DNA from: DYEP01 sp040755615
GTDB lineage: Bacteria; Bacillota; Sulfobacillia; DUSP01; DYEP01
Reading direction: 5' to 3'
DNA length: 64,000 nt
Assembly: GCA_040755615.1 (NCBI GenBank)
Contig: JBFMAL010000003.1
Coordinates: 1 to 64,000 of the forward strand
In this document: positions 50,924 to 59,196 of the stretch, piece by piece
Numbering within the stretch: the first letter of the stretch is position 1
How the letters are laid out: each line of letters starts with the position of its first letter
The notes under the pieces: model-generated
The model's input: the letters and a program-made list of their open reading frames with translations, nothing else
Told to the model about the DNA's origin: nothing
Databases searched by the model: none
Translations under genes and position numbers: made by a program

Positions 50924-51769
50924 CTACCCGTCCTTTCTGAATATGGAATAACTCAAGAGCTCAAATCCGGCATCAGCAACCATCTTTCGCACTGTGGGAG
51001 AGGTCATGGTGGCGAGTTCCACTTCCCTGGACCCTGTGAGAGAACTGATGCTTCTCAGTTCATCATCGGCGAATCCCGGATGACAGACCATCTCGAACAC
51101 CCCATCACCCGTTACGCTTAAGGCTTTCTCCATGCGGCCGGGGTCAAGGGCCACACCGTTTGGGGTCAGGCCTATCAGACGGTGGTTGTAGCCAAGACCA
51201 GATCGCTCGACGAGACGTCTTGCCCGTGAGCAGTAGTGCGAGTACAATAAGACCAGTGTGGGCGAAAGATGTAAAACGTCGGGCCGTATATCCTGGCGAG
51301 TGCATGTCCTCATCGCAGGGATCTTGTACTCCCTGGCCAGGTCGACGGCCACCTCTGTCAATCCGGGAATAAAGTGTACATTATGGTGGCTGTCCAGATG
51401 GGTTGGGGTGATCCCAAACGACAGCGCCTGCTCGATCTGGGCCCTCCACTCATCCCTGACCTGTACCCTGTTGACAGACATCAGTCTCCACATGTTCTTC
51501 ACAAACCGCCCGTCCCTGACGAGCGATGGAACCTTCTCAGGGGGACGGACAGGTTTGCCTGCCGTAAGCACGAGGTGCACCCCGACTGACAACCCGGGGA
51601 CGTCGCGGGCCATTGATGCCGCTTCACGCGCGGAGGGCATGTTCGCCATCAGGGTGGTGGATGTGACGATGCCGTTTTTATGGCAGTGTATGATGCCCCG
51701 GGATACCCCTTCGGCCAAACCGAAGTCATCAGCATTTACTATGAGTACGCGCCGTCGGGTTACGTCCAT
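50924..51769 (-). CDS. chbG: ChbG/YdjC carbohydrate deacetylase
   Basis: Protein of 281 residues. ATG at 51769 with CAAGGGGTGA upstream; the open frame extends back to 52372 but without conserved sequence. YdjC fold: VLIVNADDFGLAEGVSRGI, with the metal-binding Asp, and THLDSHHNVHFIPG, with the two metal His, followed by RMEKALSV and MVCHPGFADDE. It removes the acetyl group from N-acetylated sugars such as chitobiose phosphate. First gene of a deacetylase-PTS-aldolase-like operon. Confidence 0.9.
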   Translation of the reverse strand: MDVTRRRVLIVNADDFGLAEGVSRGIIHCHKNGIVTSTTLMANMPSAREAASMARDVPGLSVGVHLVLTAGKPVRPPEKVPSLVRDGRFVKNMWRLMSVNRVQVRDEWRAQIEQALSFGITPTHLDSHHNVHFIPGLTEVAVDLAREYKIPAMRTCTRQDIRPDVLHLSPTLVLLYSHYCSRARRLVERSGLGYNHRLIGLTPNGVALDPGRMEKALSVTGDGVFEMVCHPGFADDELRSISSLTGSREVELATMTSPTVRKMVADAGFELLSYSIFRKDG

Positions 51770-51889
51770 TTCTTTCACCCCTTGACAAGTATTCAACAAG
51801 AGCCCTCCCCCACCCTCCATTCCGAACCTATCGAACGGTAAGATATGAACGCCCGGCAGGGGCAGTCGCCGGAAACCTGCCAAATGACG

Positions 51890-52084
51890 CAAAGCAGCAG
51901 TGTTGTCTTCAGATACGTTCAGGAAGCTGGTTTGTTGACGGTATACTCCGCAGTCCAGAGCCTGATGGAGCTGCCCGGCATCGACAGTGTGCAGGTCCTG
52001 ATAAGGGAAAGCGTGAAGAGGCTCCGGGGCTACCTGATCATCAGCGAACCTGTCCGGCAAAAGCCCCGCCATGGTGAAGAGTAA
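51890..52084 (+). pseudogene. GerMN-domain remnant
   Basis: The frame reads VFRYVQEAGLLTVYSAVQSL, then MELPGIDSVQVLIRESVKRL and RGYLIISEPV, matching the C-terminal part of GerMN (GerM) domains (YSIVNTLTELPGVxxVQFLIDGE..GHLDLSEPL). The N-terminal half and any signal peptide are absent and no site precedes it. GerM proteins act in sporulation and germination, so this fits a spore-former that has lost one copy. Confidence 0.5.
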
Positions 52085-52328
52085 GCGGCGTACGTACAGC
52101 GGCGGAACTTCCGTGATAGCGCTTTCGTCCACATATACTGTAGATTCGTACTGGAAAGCTGAGTATTGACAACACGACGGAATAGTTGCCACATAATGGT
52201 GAAACGTAAGGCAATAAGAGAAGTGTGCAGAGAATGGTCTTGGGGTCACCAGCGAGTACGGAGTCCGGCTCCACAGGAAGTAACGGATGTCAGGTATTGT
52301 GATCTTTTTTGAACCGGGAGTGATACTT

Positions 52329-53552
52329 GTGAACCGTGCAAAAGCTTTTCGTATCACAGTGACTCTGCTCACCGTAACGCTTTTAATCTCAGGTTTGTTA
52401 TCAGGGTGTGGTACGGGAAACCCGCCCCGAACAGAACCCCCGTCGAAGAATGACCCGGCTTCAACCCGGCCCCGTTTTGGAGCTCAGGGGCCAAAGCTAC
52501 CCTTCAGGCACGAGGATGGCAAAACCATCCTGGGCCCGTTCTCAAGTTGGGTCAGGGGAATCGACTGGTTCTGGTGCAGAGACGGCCAAACCATACTCCT
52601 GACTGTAGAAAAGGACGGTAGCCTGCAGCTCTGGTTAATCGACGCCGGTTCGGGGGATTCACTCTTGCTCCGTGAGGCCGAAGGCCTGGACGCTATGTTC
52701 CCCGTTGCCTGGTATGGTTCCGGAGCAGTTGTTACCCTGGACCTGCCCAGAGTACCCCAGCACCTGACACGCGTGACTGTCACAGACTTTTCTGGAGAGA
52801 AAGTGTTTTCCCGCACAGCGGGGGAGTATGAAGGGTGGTCTAAGTCGCACGCCGCCACAAGCGACGGCCGACTGTTGAGTGTACACCTGGATACGCCCCA
52901 GGGCGGCAAAATCTGGCAGGTTGACATCTCCGCCGGCACTTCGACAGACCTTCTGCAAGGTTTACCAAGTTGGGATGGGCTCTATCCCGTGTGGTTCTCC
53001 CCTGATGGAAGGCACGCCGTCATGCCTGAACCGGACAGCGCGGGTCAGATGAGACTGCGCCTGTTGGACCTGGTGAATGGGGACGTAAAAGCGCTCGAAC
53101 CGGTACTCGACTCAGTGGATATTGTGAGGTGGAGCGCTTCTGGTAACGCCTTCGCGTATAAAGTTGCCGACGGTAGCCACCGGACTGACATAAACGGTGA
53201 AAGCTGGTCCATTCTGAGTCCCAGGATCCGGGTAATAAGCGCATCAGGCGAAATCGTCGAGGAACTAGTGTTACCCGACGGGCAGCTGGCCGACAACTTG
53301 GCCTGGCTCGATGAAAAGAGCCTGGTGATCAGCACAAGGACTGCAGCGGAGGAATATGGTCCGACATGGACCGTCACACTCGGGTCGGGATTTAAGAAAG
53401 CGACGCCTGAGCAATCTCGGGTTTTCGAGGAAAGGATATTCCCCTACCCCATGGACAAAGGCACAAGTTCCAGGTACAGTGTGGAGATAAGGTTCTGGCA
53501 AGACCCAGGCAAAGCCCCCACGGAAGAGCTGATTATCACGCCGTTGAAATAG
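52329..53552 (+). CDS. Lipoprotein with WD40/TolB-like beta-propeller repeats
   Basis: Protein of 407 residues from GTG at 52329 (GGGAGTGA upstream). A hydrophobic N-terminus ends in the lipobox LLSGC, so it is exported and lipid-anchored. A Pro/Thr-rich linker follows, then repeated strands with W-x-x-D/G patterns such as GIDWFWCRDGQTILL, DGLYPVWFSPDGRHAVM, VDIVRWSASGNAFAY and NLAWLDEKSLVIST, consistent with a propeller of TolB/WD40 type. No catalytic motif. It is preceded by 240 nt of intergenic DNA and is convergent with the radical SAM gene; a G9 run lies between their ends. Confidence 0.8.
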   Translation: MNRAKAFRITVTLLTVTLLISGLLSGCGTGNPPRTEPPSKNDPASTRPRFGAQGPKLPFRHEDGKTILGPFSSWVRGIDWFWCRDGQTILLTVEKDGSLQLWLIDAGSGDSLLLREAEGLDAMFPVAWYGSGAVVTLDLPRVPQHLTRVTVTDFSGEKVFSRTAGEYEGWSKSHAATSDGRLLSVHLDTPQGGKIWQVDISAGTSTDLLQGLPSWDGLYPVWFSPDGRHAVMPEPDSAGQMRLRLLDLVNGDVKALEPVLDSVDIVRWSASGNAFAYKVADGSHRTDINGESWSILSPRIRVISASGEIVEELVLPDGQLADNLAWLDEKSLVISTRTAAEEYGPTWTVTLGSGFKKATPEQSRVFEERIFPYPMDKGTSSRYSVEIRFWQDPGKAPTEELIITPLK

Positions 53553-53595
53553 AACCTTCAGATGACCGGGGGGGGGCCGCGGGCTCCCCCTTCAC

Positions 53596-54759
53596 TCACG
53601 GAAGGTCTACCAGACGTACAGCCGGTTCTTCGCCTTTGCACCTGAGGTCGGGGTCTGGTTGGGTCATCCCGAGACCGTAGTACTCGTTCACCGCCAGGCA
53701 ACCCCCTCCGCATAACCGGCTTACATCACACGCAGCGCACCTTCCCTCGAGCGAAGCCGAACGCGCGCGCAGGCTCTGCAGCAGCGGGCCGTGCCAGGCA
53801 TCCGGAAACTCCGAAACATGTCCGAGGGTCAGACTGACGTGGCTGCACGGGTGGACCATCCCGTCACCATCCACCGTAAGAAGCAGGTCACCCGCGATGC
53901 AGCCTGCCGCACCGAACAAGTCCAGGAGCCTGGAGTCGACGCCAGAACAAAGGAGCAGGGGAGCAAGGGCACAATCCAGGTGAAAGGGCAAATTCCACTC
54001 ACCGCTCAGGTTGACCAGCCGGGAGATCAACCCTGCCGCCTGTTCCTGTGTCAGTCTTAGCGACTCGTAGCACCGTCTTCCCCGGCCATCAGGTTTTGGG
54101 CGCAGGATCAAAATGCTGTCGGCTCCCGCCCTCGCCGTCTCCCGGAATACCGTTTCCAGTTCACCTGTAGTCTGATTGGTAACGATGAAATTGACTCCAC
54201 ACGTTACGCCCGCATCACGAAGAATAGCCACAGCGCGGCATGTCAGGAATAGGTCCGCCCTGTCGTCCCGTGGACCGCCCTTCACATCCGCACTCACGTT
54301 AACACGAGCAAACAGGGAAGCAGCTGCCCTCGCCCAGGTTGGCGTCACCAGCGTACCATTAGTTGTGGTTGCCGGAATCAGGCCAGACTCCCTGGCTGCT
54401 TCTGCTGCGCAAAGAAGTCCGGGGTACATTAGAGGCTCACCACCACTAAAAGCCACGTGGAAGATGCCCATGCGCGATGCTATCTCAAGCGTGCTCTGGA
54501 TCAGGGATGATTCAGTGTCTTGACGCCCGCCTCCTGAATCCATGTAACAGCAACTGCAGGCCAGGTCACATCGGCCGGTGACCTGGATCTCCAGTTCGAC
54601 GGGAGCGCTCAGGTATCCAGGTCCAGGCTCGGACCAAACCTGACCGCCGTCGTAACCCCGCGTCTTGAGGAAATCCCTGTCCACCCAGAACAGCCCTACC
54701 GGATCCTCGGTGGAGATGATACCTCCGAAATGCTCAAACCTGACCTTCTGTAGCTTCAT
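53596..54759 (-). CDS. Radical SAM/SPASM protein (possible peptide-modifying enzyme)
   Basis: Protein of 387 residues from ATG at 54759, overlapping the upstream membrane gene by 26 nt. A ~55-residue N-terminal domain (RFEHFGGIISTEDPVGLFWV) precedes the radical SAM barrel, whose cluster motif CDLACSCC gives Cys64, Cys68 and Cys71 (C-x3-C-x2-C). The SAM-binding GGEPLMYP follows. The C-terminal SPASM region has CSHVS and CAACDVSRLCGGGCLA for auxiliary [4Fe-4S] clusters. This layout is that of maturases for ribosomal peptides and anaerobic sulfatases. Last of four overlapping or close genes with small membrane proteins. Confidence 0.88.
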   Translation of the reverse strand: MKLQKVRFEHFGGIISTEDPVGLFWVDRDFLKTRGYDGGQVWSEPGPGYLSAPVELEIQVTGRCDLACSCCYMDSGGGRQDTESSLIQSTLEIASRMGIFHVAFSGGEPLMYPGLLCAAEAARESGLIPATTTNGTLVTPTWARAAASLFARVNVSADVKGGPRDDRADLFLTCRAVAILRDAGVTCGVNFIVTNQTTGELETVFRETARAGADSILILRPKPDGRGRRCYESLRLTQEQAAGLISRLVNLSGEWNLPFHLDCALAPLLLCSGVDSRLLDLFGAAGCIAGDLLLTVDGDGMVHPCSHVSLTLGHVSEFPDAWHGPLLQSLRARSASLEGRCAACDVSRLCGGGCLAVNEYYGLGMTQPDPDLRCKGEEPAVRLVDLP

Positions 54760-55318
54760 CAGTGCCACCACGCTGCCGTGACATTCTCCACATTCCCCAG
54801 GCGGAGACCAGGGTGGGTGCCCCCCAACCCCAAACAGGGAAGAACAAACCAACAGGGTTATAGGTGCCGGTGGAGATGGGTGGGATCGGGAAAAGCAGAA
54901 TCATTCCCCCAATCAAGAACACCACGGCGGCCCGAAGCGCCGCGTTCGCACCTGAGCCCGGCCATCCCAGCCTCAATGCGACGCCCGACAACCCGAGGGC
55001 CAGTGGGGCGAAATAGACACCAAGCCCTGCCAGGAGAGTTTGAAAGCTCCATGCCGGTCGGAATAGCAGCGCAGCAGCAATGACCACAAATAGGGCGGCC
55101 TTTGCTCCATATGCAGTTACCTTCACCAGTGCGGAATGCTTTGAGTTCTGGTACACGAGGGGACTCAACAGCAATACGCTGACGGCGGTCATCACGATGA
55201 ACAGGACCCAGGCCTCTTTCTCGCTATTTGGTACGATCAGGCTGAGAAAGATTGCCCACGCGCCTGAGAAGCCCGCCCAGCTCAACCCCCACACAGCAGC
55301 TGTAAGCAGGCGGTTCAT
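54734..55318 (-). CDS. Multi-spanning membrane protein of unknown function
   Basis: Protein of 194 residues; ATG at 55318 with AGAGGGGAGG upstream. Six hydrophobic segments: LLTAAVWGLSWAGF, AWAIFLSLIV, AWVLFIVMTAVSVLLLSPLV, a long AALFVVIAAALLF, the GLGVYFAPLALGLSG helix and AAVVFLIGGMILLFPIPP. Ends with a polar, charged tail (RQRGGTDEATEGQV). No family recognised. Start overlaps the preceding gene (ATGA-type); end overlaps the radical SAM gene, so the products probably work together, perhaps in export or immunity. Confidence 0.75.
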   Translation of the reverse strand: MNRLLTAAVWGLSWAGFSGAWAIFLSLIVPNSEKEAWVLFIVMTAVSVLLLSPLVYQNSKHSALVKVTAYGAKAALFVVIAAALLFRPAWSFQTLLAGLGVYFAPLALGLSGVALRLGWPGSGANAALRAAVVFLIGGMILLFPIPPISTGTYNPVGLFFPVWGWGAPTLVSAWGMWRMSRQRGGTDEATEGQV

Positions 55319-55590
55319 CGCTTCATACCTCCCCTCTCCTCTTTCAGCGCCCGGTTGAGCCAGGTTTCGATTGCCCCGGCCAGCAACGCCCCCGCTACAG
55401 AAAGCGGAAGGAAGAACATGGCTCCCCACAGAATGCCGTGACCACTGGAATTGGGGTTTATCCCCAGACGCGCCCGCAGCACCCTGCCCCGTCCTATCGA
55501 CGCGTCCTCATGTTCACCTGGTACCCCGTCAACGCAGTCTGGGCGCATTTCACCTGTGCCTCCCCCAACAAGGATCCTTCCGATAAACAT
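55315..55590 (-). CDS. Small single-pass membrane protein of unknown function
   Basis: Up to 91 residues from ATG 55590 with a modest site (GGTGAGAG). The N-terminal 50 residues are polar and Gly-rich. Then comes a motif-like segment RLGINPNSSGHG and one membrane helix (AMFFLPLSVAGALLAGAIETW), ending in a charged tail. It overlaps the next gene by 4 nt. Its size and place before a radical SAM gene would suit a precursor or an accessory membrane factor. The true start might be further downstream, near the RARLGINPN segment. Confidence 0.6.
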   Translation of the reverse strand: MFIGRILVGGGTGEMRPDCVDGVPGEHEDASIGRGRVLRARLGINPNSSGHGILWGAMFFLPLSVAGALLAGAIETWLNRALKEERGGMKR

Positions 55591-55604
55591 ATTCTCTCAC
55601 CCAT
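55494..55604 (-). CDS. Possible 36-residue peptide with a strong ribosome-binding site
   Basis: ATG at 55604 has AAAGGAGA followed by a 6-nt spacer, the best site in this cassette. It reads MGERICLSEGSLLGEAQVKC and ends after 36 residues. It overlaps the 91-residue gene in another frame and contains two Cys and no hydrophobic helix. It could be a translated leader coupling expression of the overlapping gene, a peptide substrate, or chance. Confidence 0.25.
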   Translation of the reverse strand: MGERICLSEGSLLGEAQVKCAQTALTGYQVNMRTRR

Positions 55605-55636
55605 ACAGGATCTCCTTTGAAAGCTTAAAACCCGTC

Positions 55637-56230
55637 TCACGCCTGCGCAGCTGGCCTCGTGCATTCCTTGCCTGCAAGGGCGTCTAAAGTGGAGAGGATG
55701 CGGGGTCCTGTCTCAATCGCCCAGCCCGCCACCTTCGCGTCAACTTCAGCACCCCGGGCAGCGCGCCTGCATAGTACCAACAGCTGCTGTAGGCCTTCAG
55801 CCGCCGTATGTGACAGGACGCCGCGGTCCCTCAACCGTCGTACTGTATCAGGCAGCGGTATTCGCTCGGGAATACTGTGTTGGGTAGCGAGGGCTCTGAG
55901 CCGTTTTTCCATTTCGATCCTCAAGGCCAACAACGTCAGCGGGGGATCATCTGTAAAGATTTGCAGGTAAGACCCATCAAAGGTCCCAATGCCCTGGTCC
56001 TGCACCAGGCCGGTGACCTTCTCACCGGCGCTAGACACTTCGTGAAACTCTACCTTCCATCCGCCCGGGATCTCCACGCTCTTGATCATCGGCAACAACC
56101 AGGGCAGGGCACCGACCAGTAAGAGAGCTATCGTCACCGAGTCGATGTTCAGCTCAGGCCACGCTATCCGTATGATCGCGAGCAGTATGGCACTGGAAGA
56201 CATGCATATTCCAACGAACCGGTTTTCCAT
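55637..56230 (-). CDS. Membrane-anchored protein of unknown function
   Basis: Protein of 197 residues. Two N-terminal membrane helices (FVGICMSSSAILLAIIRIAW and VTIALLLVGALPWLLPMI) are followed by a soluble, probably cytoplasmic domain of ~140 residues, helical and charged (LALRIEMEKRLRALATQHSI, DTVRRLRDRGVLSHTAAEGL). No domain recognised; some resemblance in layout to small sensor or inhibitor proteins only. First gene of the four-gene cassette ending with the radical SAM enzyme; 46 nt to the next gene. Confidence 0.72.
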   Translation of the reverse strand: MENRFVGICMSSSAILLAIIRIAWPELNIDSVTIALLLVGALPWLLPMIKSVEIPGGWKVEFHEVSSAGEKVTGLVQDQGIGTFDGSYLQIFTDDPPLTLLALRIEMEKRLRALATQHSIPERIPLPDTVRRLRDRGVLSHTAAEGLQQLLVLCRRAARGAEVDAKVAGWAIETGPRILSTLDALAGKECTRPAAQA

Positions 56231-56510
56231 GGACAGTCCCCGCCTCTCGTAGCAAGATGAAGTGGGGAAACCGCGAAGTCACAAACGAGACCTGTAAACA
56301 TGGTGGGGAAGGAACGCTTAACCTCTTGTGGTGGCATGCAGGCGCCTGAAGAAGCCACCCCCTTACTAAATGTACTGCCGGGAGAACCCAAACGTGCCTA
56401 TCTTGTTCACGTGTATTTCATTTCAGCGTTTGAATGGAAGTCGCTATGCGTACTCCACTCTCCAGTCTGCGCGATCCGGACGTTCCGGAGTAATAATCCA
56501 GCCGTCGCCG
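56231..56510. other. Intergenic stretch, no gene supported
   Basis: About 280 nt between the cassette promoter and the end of the PIG-L remnant. A plus-strand frame (56300-56734) is open but has no recognisable domain and runs across the pseudogene. Nothing else seen. Confidence 0.4.
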
Positions 56511-57349
56511 TCAGTGCACAGGATGATTATCAGTTGTCCATTCTCCCCCTAATGCCTGAGGGCTCAGTCTGGGAAGGGACAACGCCCGGAACCCTTCCGC
56601 ATAGGATATCTGAGCGGGCCGTCCTCGGAGACGTGCATAGAGCCTTACCAGCAGGTCGTAGACAAGGACTGGTGCTCTCATCCGGCTTTTGTGAGCCAGT
56701 ACAGCCCGTATCTTGTCGTGAATCACGGGGGTGATGTTCACAATAACTTTCGTGTCCCGGGTTCCGTAGAAGTATACCGAGGTACCCCGGCCTACCTCGC
56801 TGCGAGCCAGGTTCAGGACGGTTCTCCCGGTAGTGAGGTGATCCGGGTGAATCAGGTAAGGTTCGGGAAAACCAGGGGAAAGGCAAACACCACCTCCGGT
56901 CTGAGAGCATCCCATATCTCTCGCAGGCGTGGTTCGATTTCTCCGATGCGTGAAAGGCTCAAATCCCGAAATCCCAGCTGGTGGACCTTATGGTACCCCA
57001 GGATGTTTGCAGCGTGGCTTTCCTCGAGTCCACGTATTTCCCCCAGATTGCTCCGCCGGGTAATCTGCTGTTGGCGCCCGTCTGACAGTACTACCACCTC
57101 GATTTCACTGCCTGCAAGTGCCGTCAACCTGAGAGGCCCGCCCGCGACCGCTTCGAGATCATCAGGGTGCGCCGTGACCGCCAGTACCCTCTTGCTTCCC
57201 CTGGTCAGGTTCTGGCCTTCGAGCAGTGCCAGTTCGGCATTGGCCGGCCGAAAGTATCGCGTGAGTCACGTCCATCCCAGCCAGACGACGGCTGCAGGTG
57301 CAAGAGCAAGCAGGAACTTGAACGCAGTACCTCTGCGGTTCTCCAACCC
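56511..57349 (-). pseudogene. PIG-L-family (GlcNAc) deacetylase, broken by in-frame TGA and a frameshift
   Basis: From TTG 57349 the frame encodes a membrane anchor (FKFLLALAPAAVVWLGW), then TGA, then continues in frame with RYFRPANAELALLEGQN and the PIG-L zinc motif VTAHPDDLEAVAGG. It runs on through EIRGLEESHAANILGYHKV to EVVFAFPL. Near 56870 it slips one base and resumes as YLIHPDHLTTGRTVL, the second metal motif, to a stop at 56511. The TGA follows GWT and may replace a sense codon. Otherwise a complete anchored deacetylase, so the loss looks recent. Confidence 0.78.
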
Positions 57350-57702
57350 ATTTCCCTCCACGTACGAGTCTTGAGGCCTCAAACGAAATGAGTAGGTAGG
57401 CTTAGGCTCCCCCTCTTCACCGGGTCATTATTTTCCTGTCCCGCGCGGTAGCCCGAAAAGAGGCATAATGACTATACGCTGGAGGATTTCGCAACCACAA
57501 TGTAGAATTTATTGAAGTAAGACTGTTCATAATATTCTTCCAATATCTCTCAGAAGGTATCAGTGTGAGGTTTCTGATCAAGTGCAACAGGTGAATCAGT
57601 CTCATAAGATAAATGAACACCTCGACGAAAACAAAAGGTGAGGAGCGGGTCAAACGCGACCCCGCCTGAAACAGCAGTGATCGAAAAGAACAAAAGGAGA
57701 AG
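57350..57702. other. Leader region before the MgtC-family gene
   Basis: About 350 nt without a gene. A hairpin-like segment GCGGGTC ... GACCCCGC at 57646-57667 lies ~40 nt before the MgtC-family start. A full M-box magnesium riboswitch is not present: too little sequence follows the AGGTGAGG-like motif at 57639. No promoter was confidently identified. Confidence 0.4.
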
Positions 57703-58395
57703 ATGGAATTGGCACAAATAACGTATACAGAGGTTTTCCTCAGACTTTTCCTGGCCGGCTTACTTGGCGGGTTTATCGGTATGGAACGGGAACGCCAGAG
57801 CCATCCGGCCGGTCTCCGGACGCACATTCTCGTGTCACTGGGCTCCGCCCTGATAATGATGGTCTCGTCTTTGGCCTTGCGTACACCGGACGGTACTACC
57901 CTTGGTGACCCAGGGCGCATTGCCGCCCAGGTGGTGTCCGGTATCGGCTTTCTGGGTGCCGGCACCATCATGAGACAAGGGAATACCATCCGTGGGCTCA
58001 CCACCGCGGCGAGCCTCTGGGTAGTGGCCGGGATAGGGTTGGCATCAGGTGCAGGCTTTTACTTCGGGGCGGTGGCCACAACGCTCGTAGTCTGGTTGAC
58101 CCTGAGCGTTCTCATCCGCATGGAGTTTTTGCAGAACGGGTCAGCTAAGAGAAAAAAGCGCATGACCATCAGGGCAAAGGACAGGATAGGACTCATCGGG
58201 GAGATAGGTTCCATCACAGGCAGGCTGGGCGTAAACATCCAGAGGATCGAACTGAAAGAGGATACGGACGTGGACGATCCGGAAGCACATGTTATCATCA
58301 ATCTGGAGCTGGGATTGCCCCAGGAAGTAAAACAGGAGGAGCTGGTGGCCCACTTCAGGCAGGTCAGCGGCGTTGTGTCCATCTCTTCTTCATAA
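57703..58395 (+). CDS. MgtC/SapB-family membrane protein
   Basis: Protein of 230 residues, AAAGGAGAAG before the ATG. The N-terminal MgtC domain (1-145) has five membrane helices and the signature LAGLLGGFIGMERERQSHPAGLRTH, then GRIAAQVVSGIGFLGAGTIM and GLTTAASLWVVAGIGL. The C-terminal ~75 residues form an ACT-like regulatory domain (RIGLIGEIGSITGRLGVNIQ). Members are linked to magnesium homeostasis and membrane potential. Monocistronic with its own terminator. Confidence 0.9.
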   Translation: MELAQITYTEVFLRLFLAGLLGGFIGMERERQSHPAGLRTHILVSLGSALIMMVSSLALRTPDGTTLGDPGRIAAQVVSGIGFLGAGTIMRQGNTIRGLTTAASLWVVAGIGLASGAGFYFGAVATTLVVWLTLSVLIRMEFLQNGSAKRKKRMTIRAKDRIGLIGEIGSITGRLGVNIQRIELKEDTDVDDPEAHVIINLELGLPQEVKQEELVAHFRQVSGVVSISSS

Positions 58396-58406
58396 CTTCC
58401 CGAAGG

Positions 58407-58430
58407 GCAGGGTCAGTACCCTGCTCTTTT
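58407..58430 (+). terminator. Terminator of the MgtC-family gene
   Basis: GCAGGGT (58407-58413) and ACCCTGC (58418-58424) with a CAGT loop, followed by TCTTTTTCT, 12 nt after the stop codon. Confidence 0.85.
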
Positions 58431-58499
58431 TCTAGTTTATTAGCGCTCAAGGCAAGAATGAATTCTTAACCTGTGTTTTAGCGTCATGGAGGGACTTTT

Positions 58500-59143
58500 G
58501 TGATCACCACTGTCTTGTTTGACCTCGTTGGAACTCTGCTCGATCTAGATCCGGGTTTCGTTCCAAGGTACCTGGATTCGCTGGCAACCAGGATGGAGAA
58601 GTATATCCCGAGGTCAGTATTGCTTTACCAGCTCGGGGCTTCCACCTGATACATGCTACATTGTATTAACGGACAGACCAACTCGATTTCTTTTCACGCC
58701 TGGGTCTAGATCCCGCTCTCGAAGACGTCTTCTACGATTTCTTCCAGAACGACTACCCCGCCCTGAAGGGTAGTTCGTGTCCCACAGAAGGAGCCAGAGA
58801 GGCCTACACGGCTGCGCTGTCACGCGGCATGGACGTTATCATTGCATCCAACCCGGTGGTTCCGCTGGTTGCCATGGAAGAACGGCTTCGTTGGGCCAAG
58901 GTGGATGACCTGCCGCGGCTTTTTGTTACATCGCTGGAGAACATGACAGCCTGCAAACCCCACACCCAGTATTACCGGGAAATCCTCGATTGGACCGGAA
59001 AGTCCGCCGGAGAGTGCCTCATGGTAGGCAACAATGGCATAGAAGATATCGTTGCATCATCCCTGGGCATAATGACCTTTCACGCGCAACTACAAATGCC
59101 CTTAGATCGGACAGGTACAAACCAGACGACTCAGGCACTTTAA
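58500..59143 (+). pseudogene. HAD-superfamily hydrolase, frameshifted
   Basis: GTG at 58500 has GGAGGGAC upstream and opens TTVLFDLVGTLLDLDPGF, a HAD motif I in which the second catalytic Asp (DxDxT) is Val. The frame stops at 58647. The continuation in another frame (PALEDVFYDFF to the stop at 59143) carries motif II (VIIASNP), the motif III Lys region (TACKPHTQYYREIL) and motif IV (CLMVGNNGIEDIVASSLG), where Asn replaces the usual Asp. Frameshift plus altered catalytic residues indicate a dead gene. Confidence 0.72.
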
Positions 59144-59196
59144 AGGATCTCACGAAGTTCCTTGAAGAGCTCAAGAGTTATAAACAAAACCGAGAC

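Noticed and set aside
57270..57275. TGA in the PIG-L frame as a selenocysteine codon
   Set aside because: It lies just after the membrane anchor, not at a catalytic site, and no SECIS-like hairpin or family precedent is evident; a second lesion downstream also indicates a pseudogene.
57595..57702. Possible M-box (magnesium) riboswitch before the MgtC-family gene
   Set aside because: An AGGTGAGG-like motif exists, but only about 60 nt follow before the start codon, far too short for the conserved M-box architecture, and the other consensus blocks are missing.
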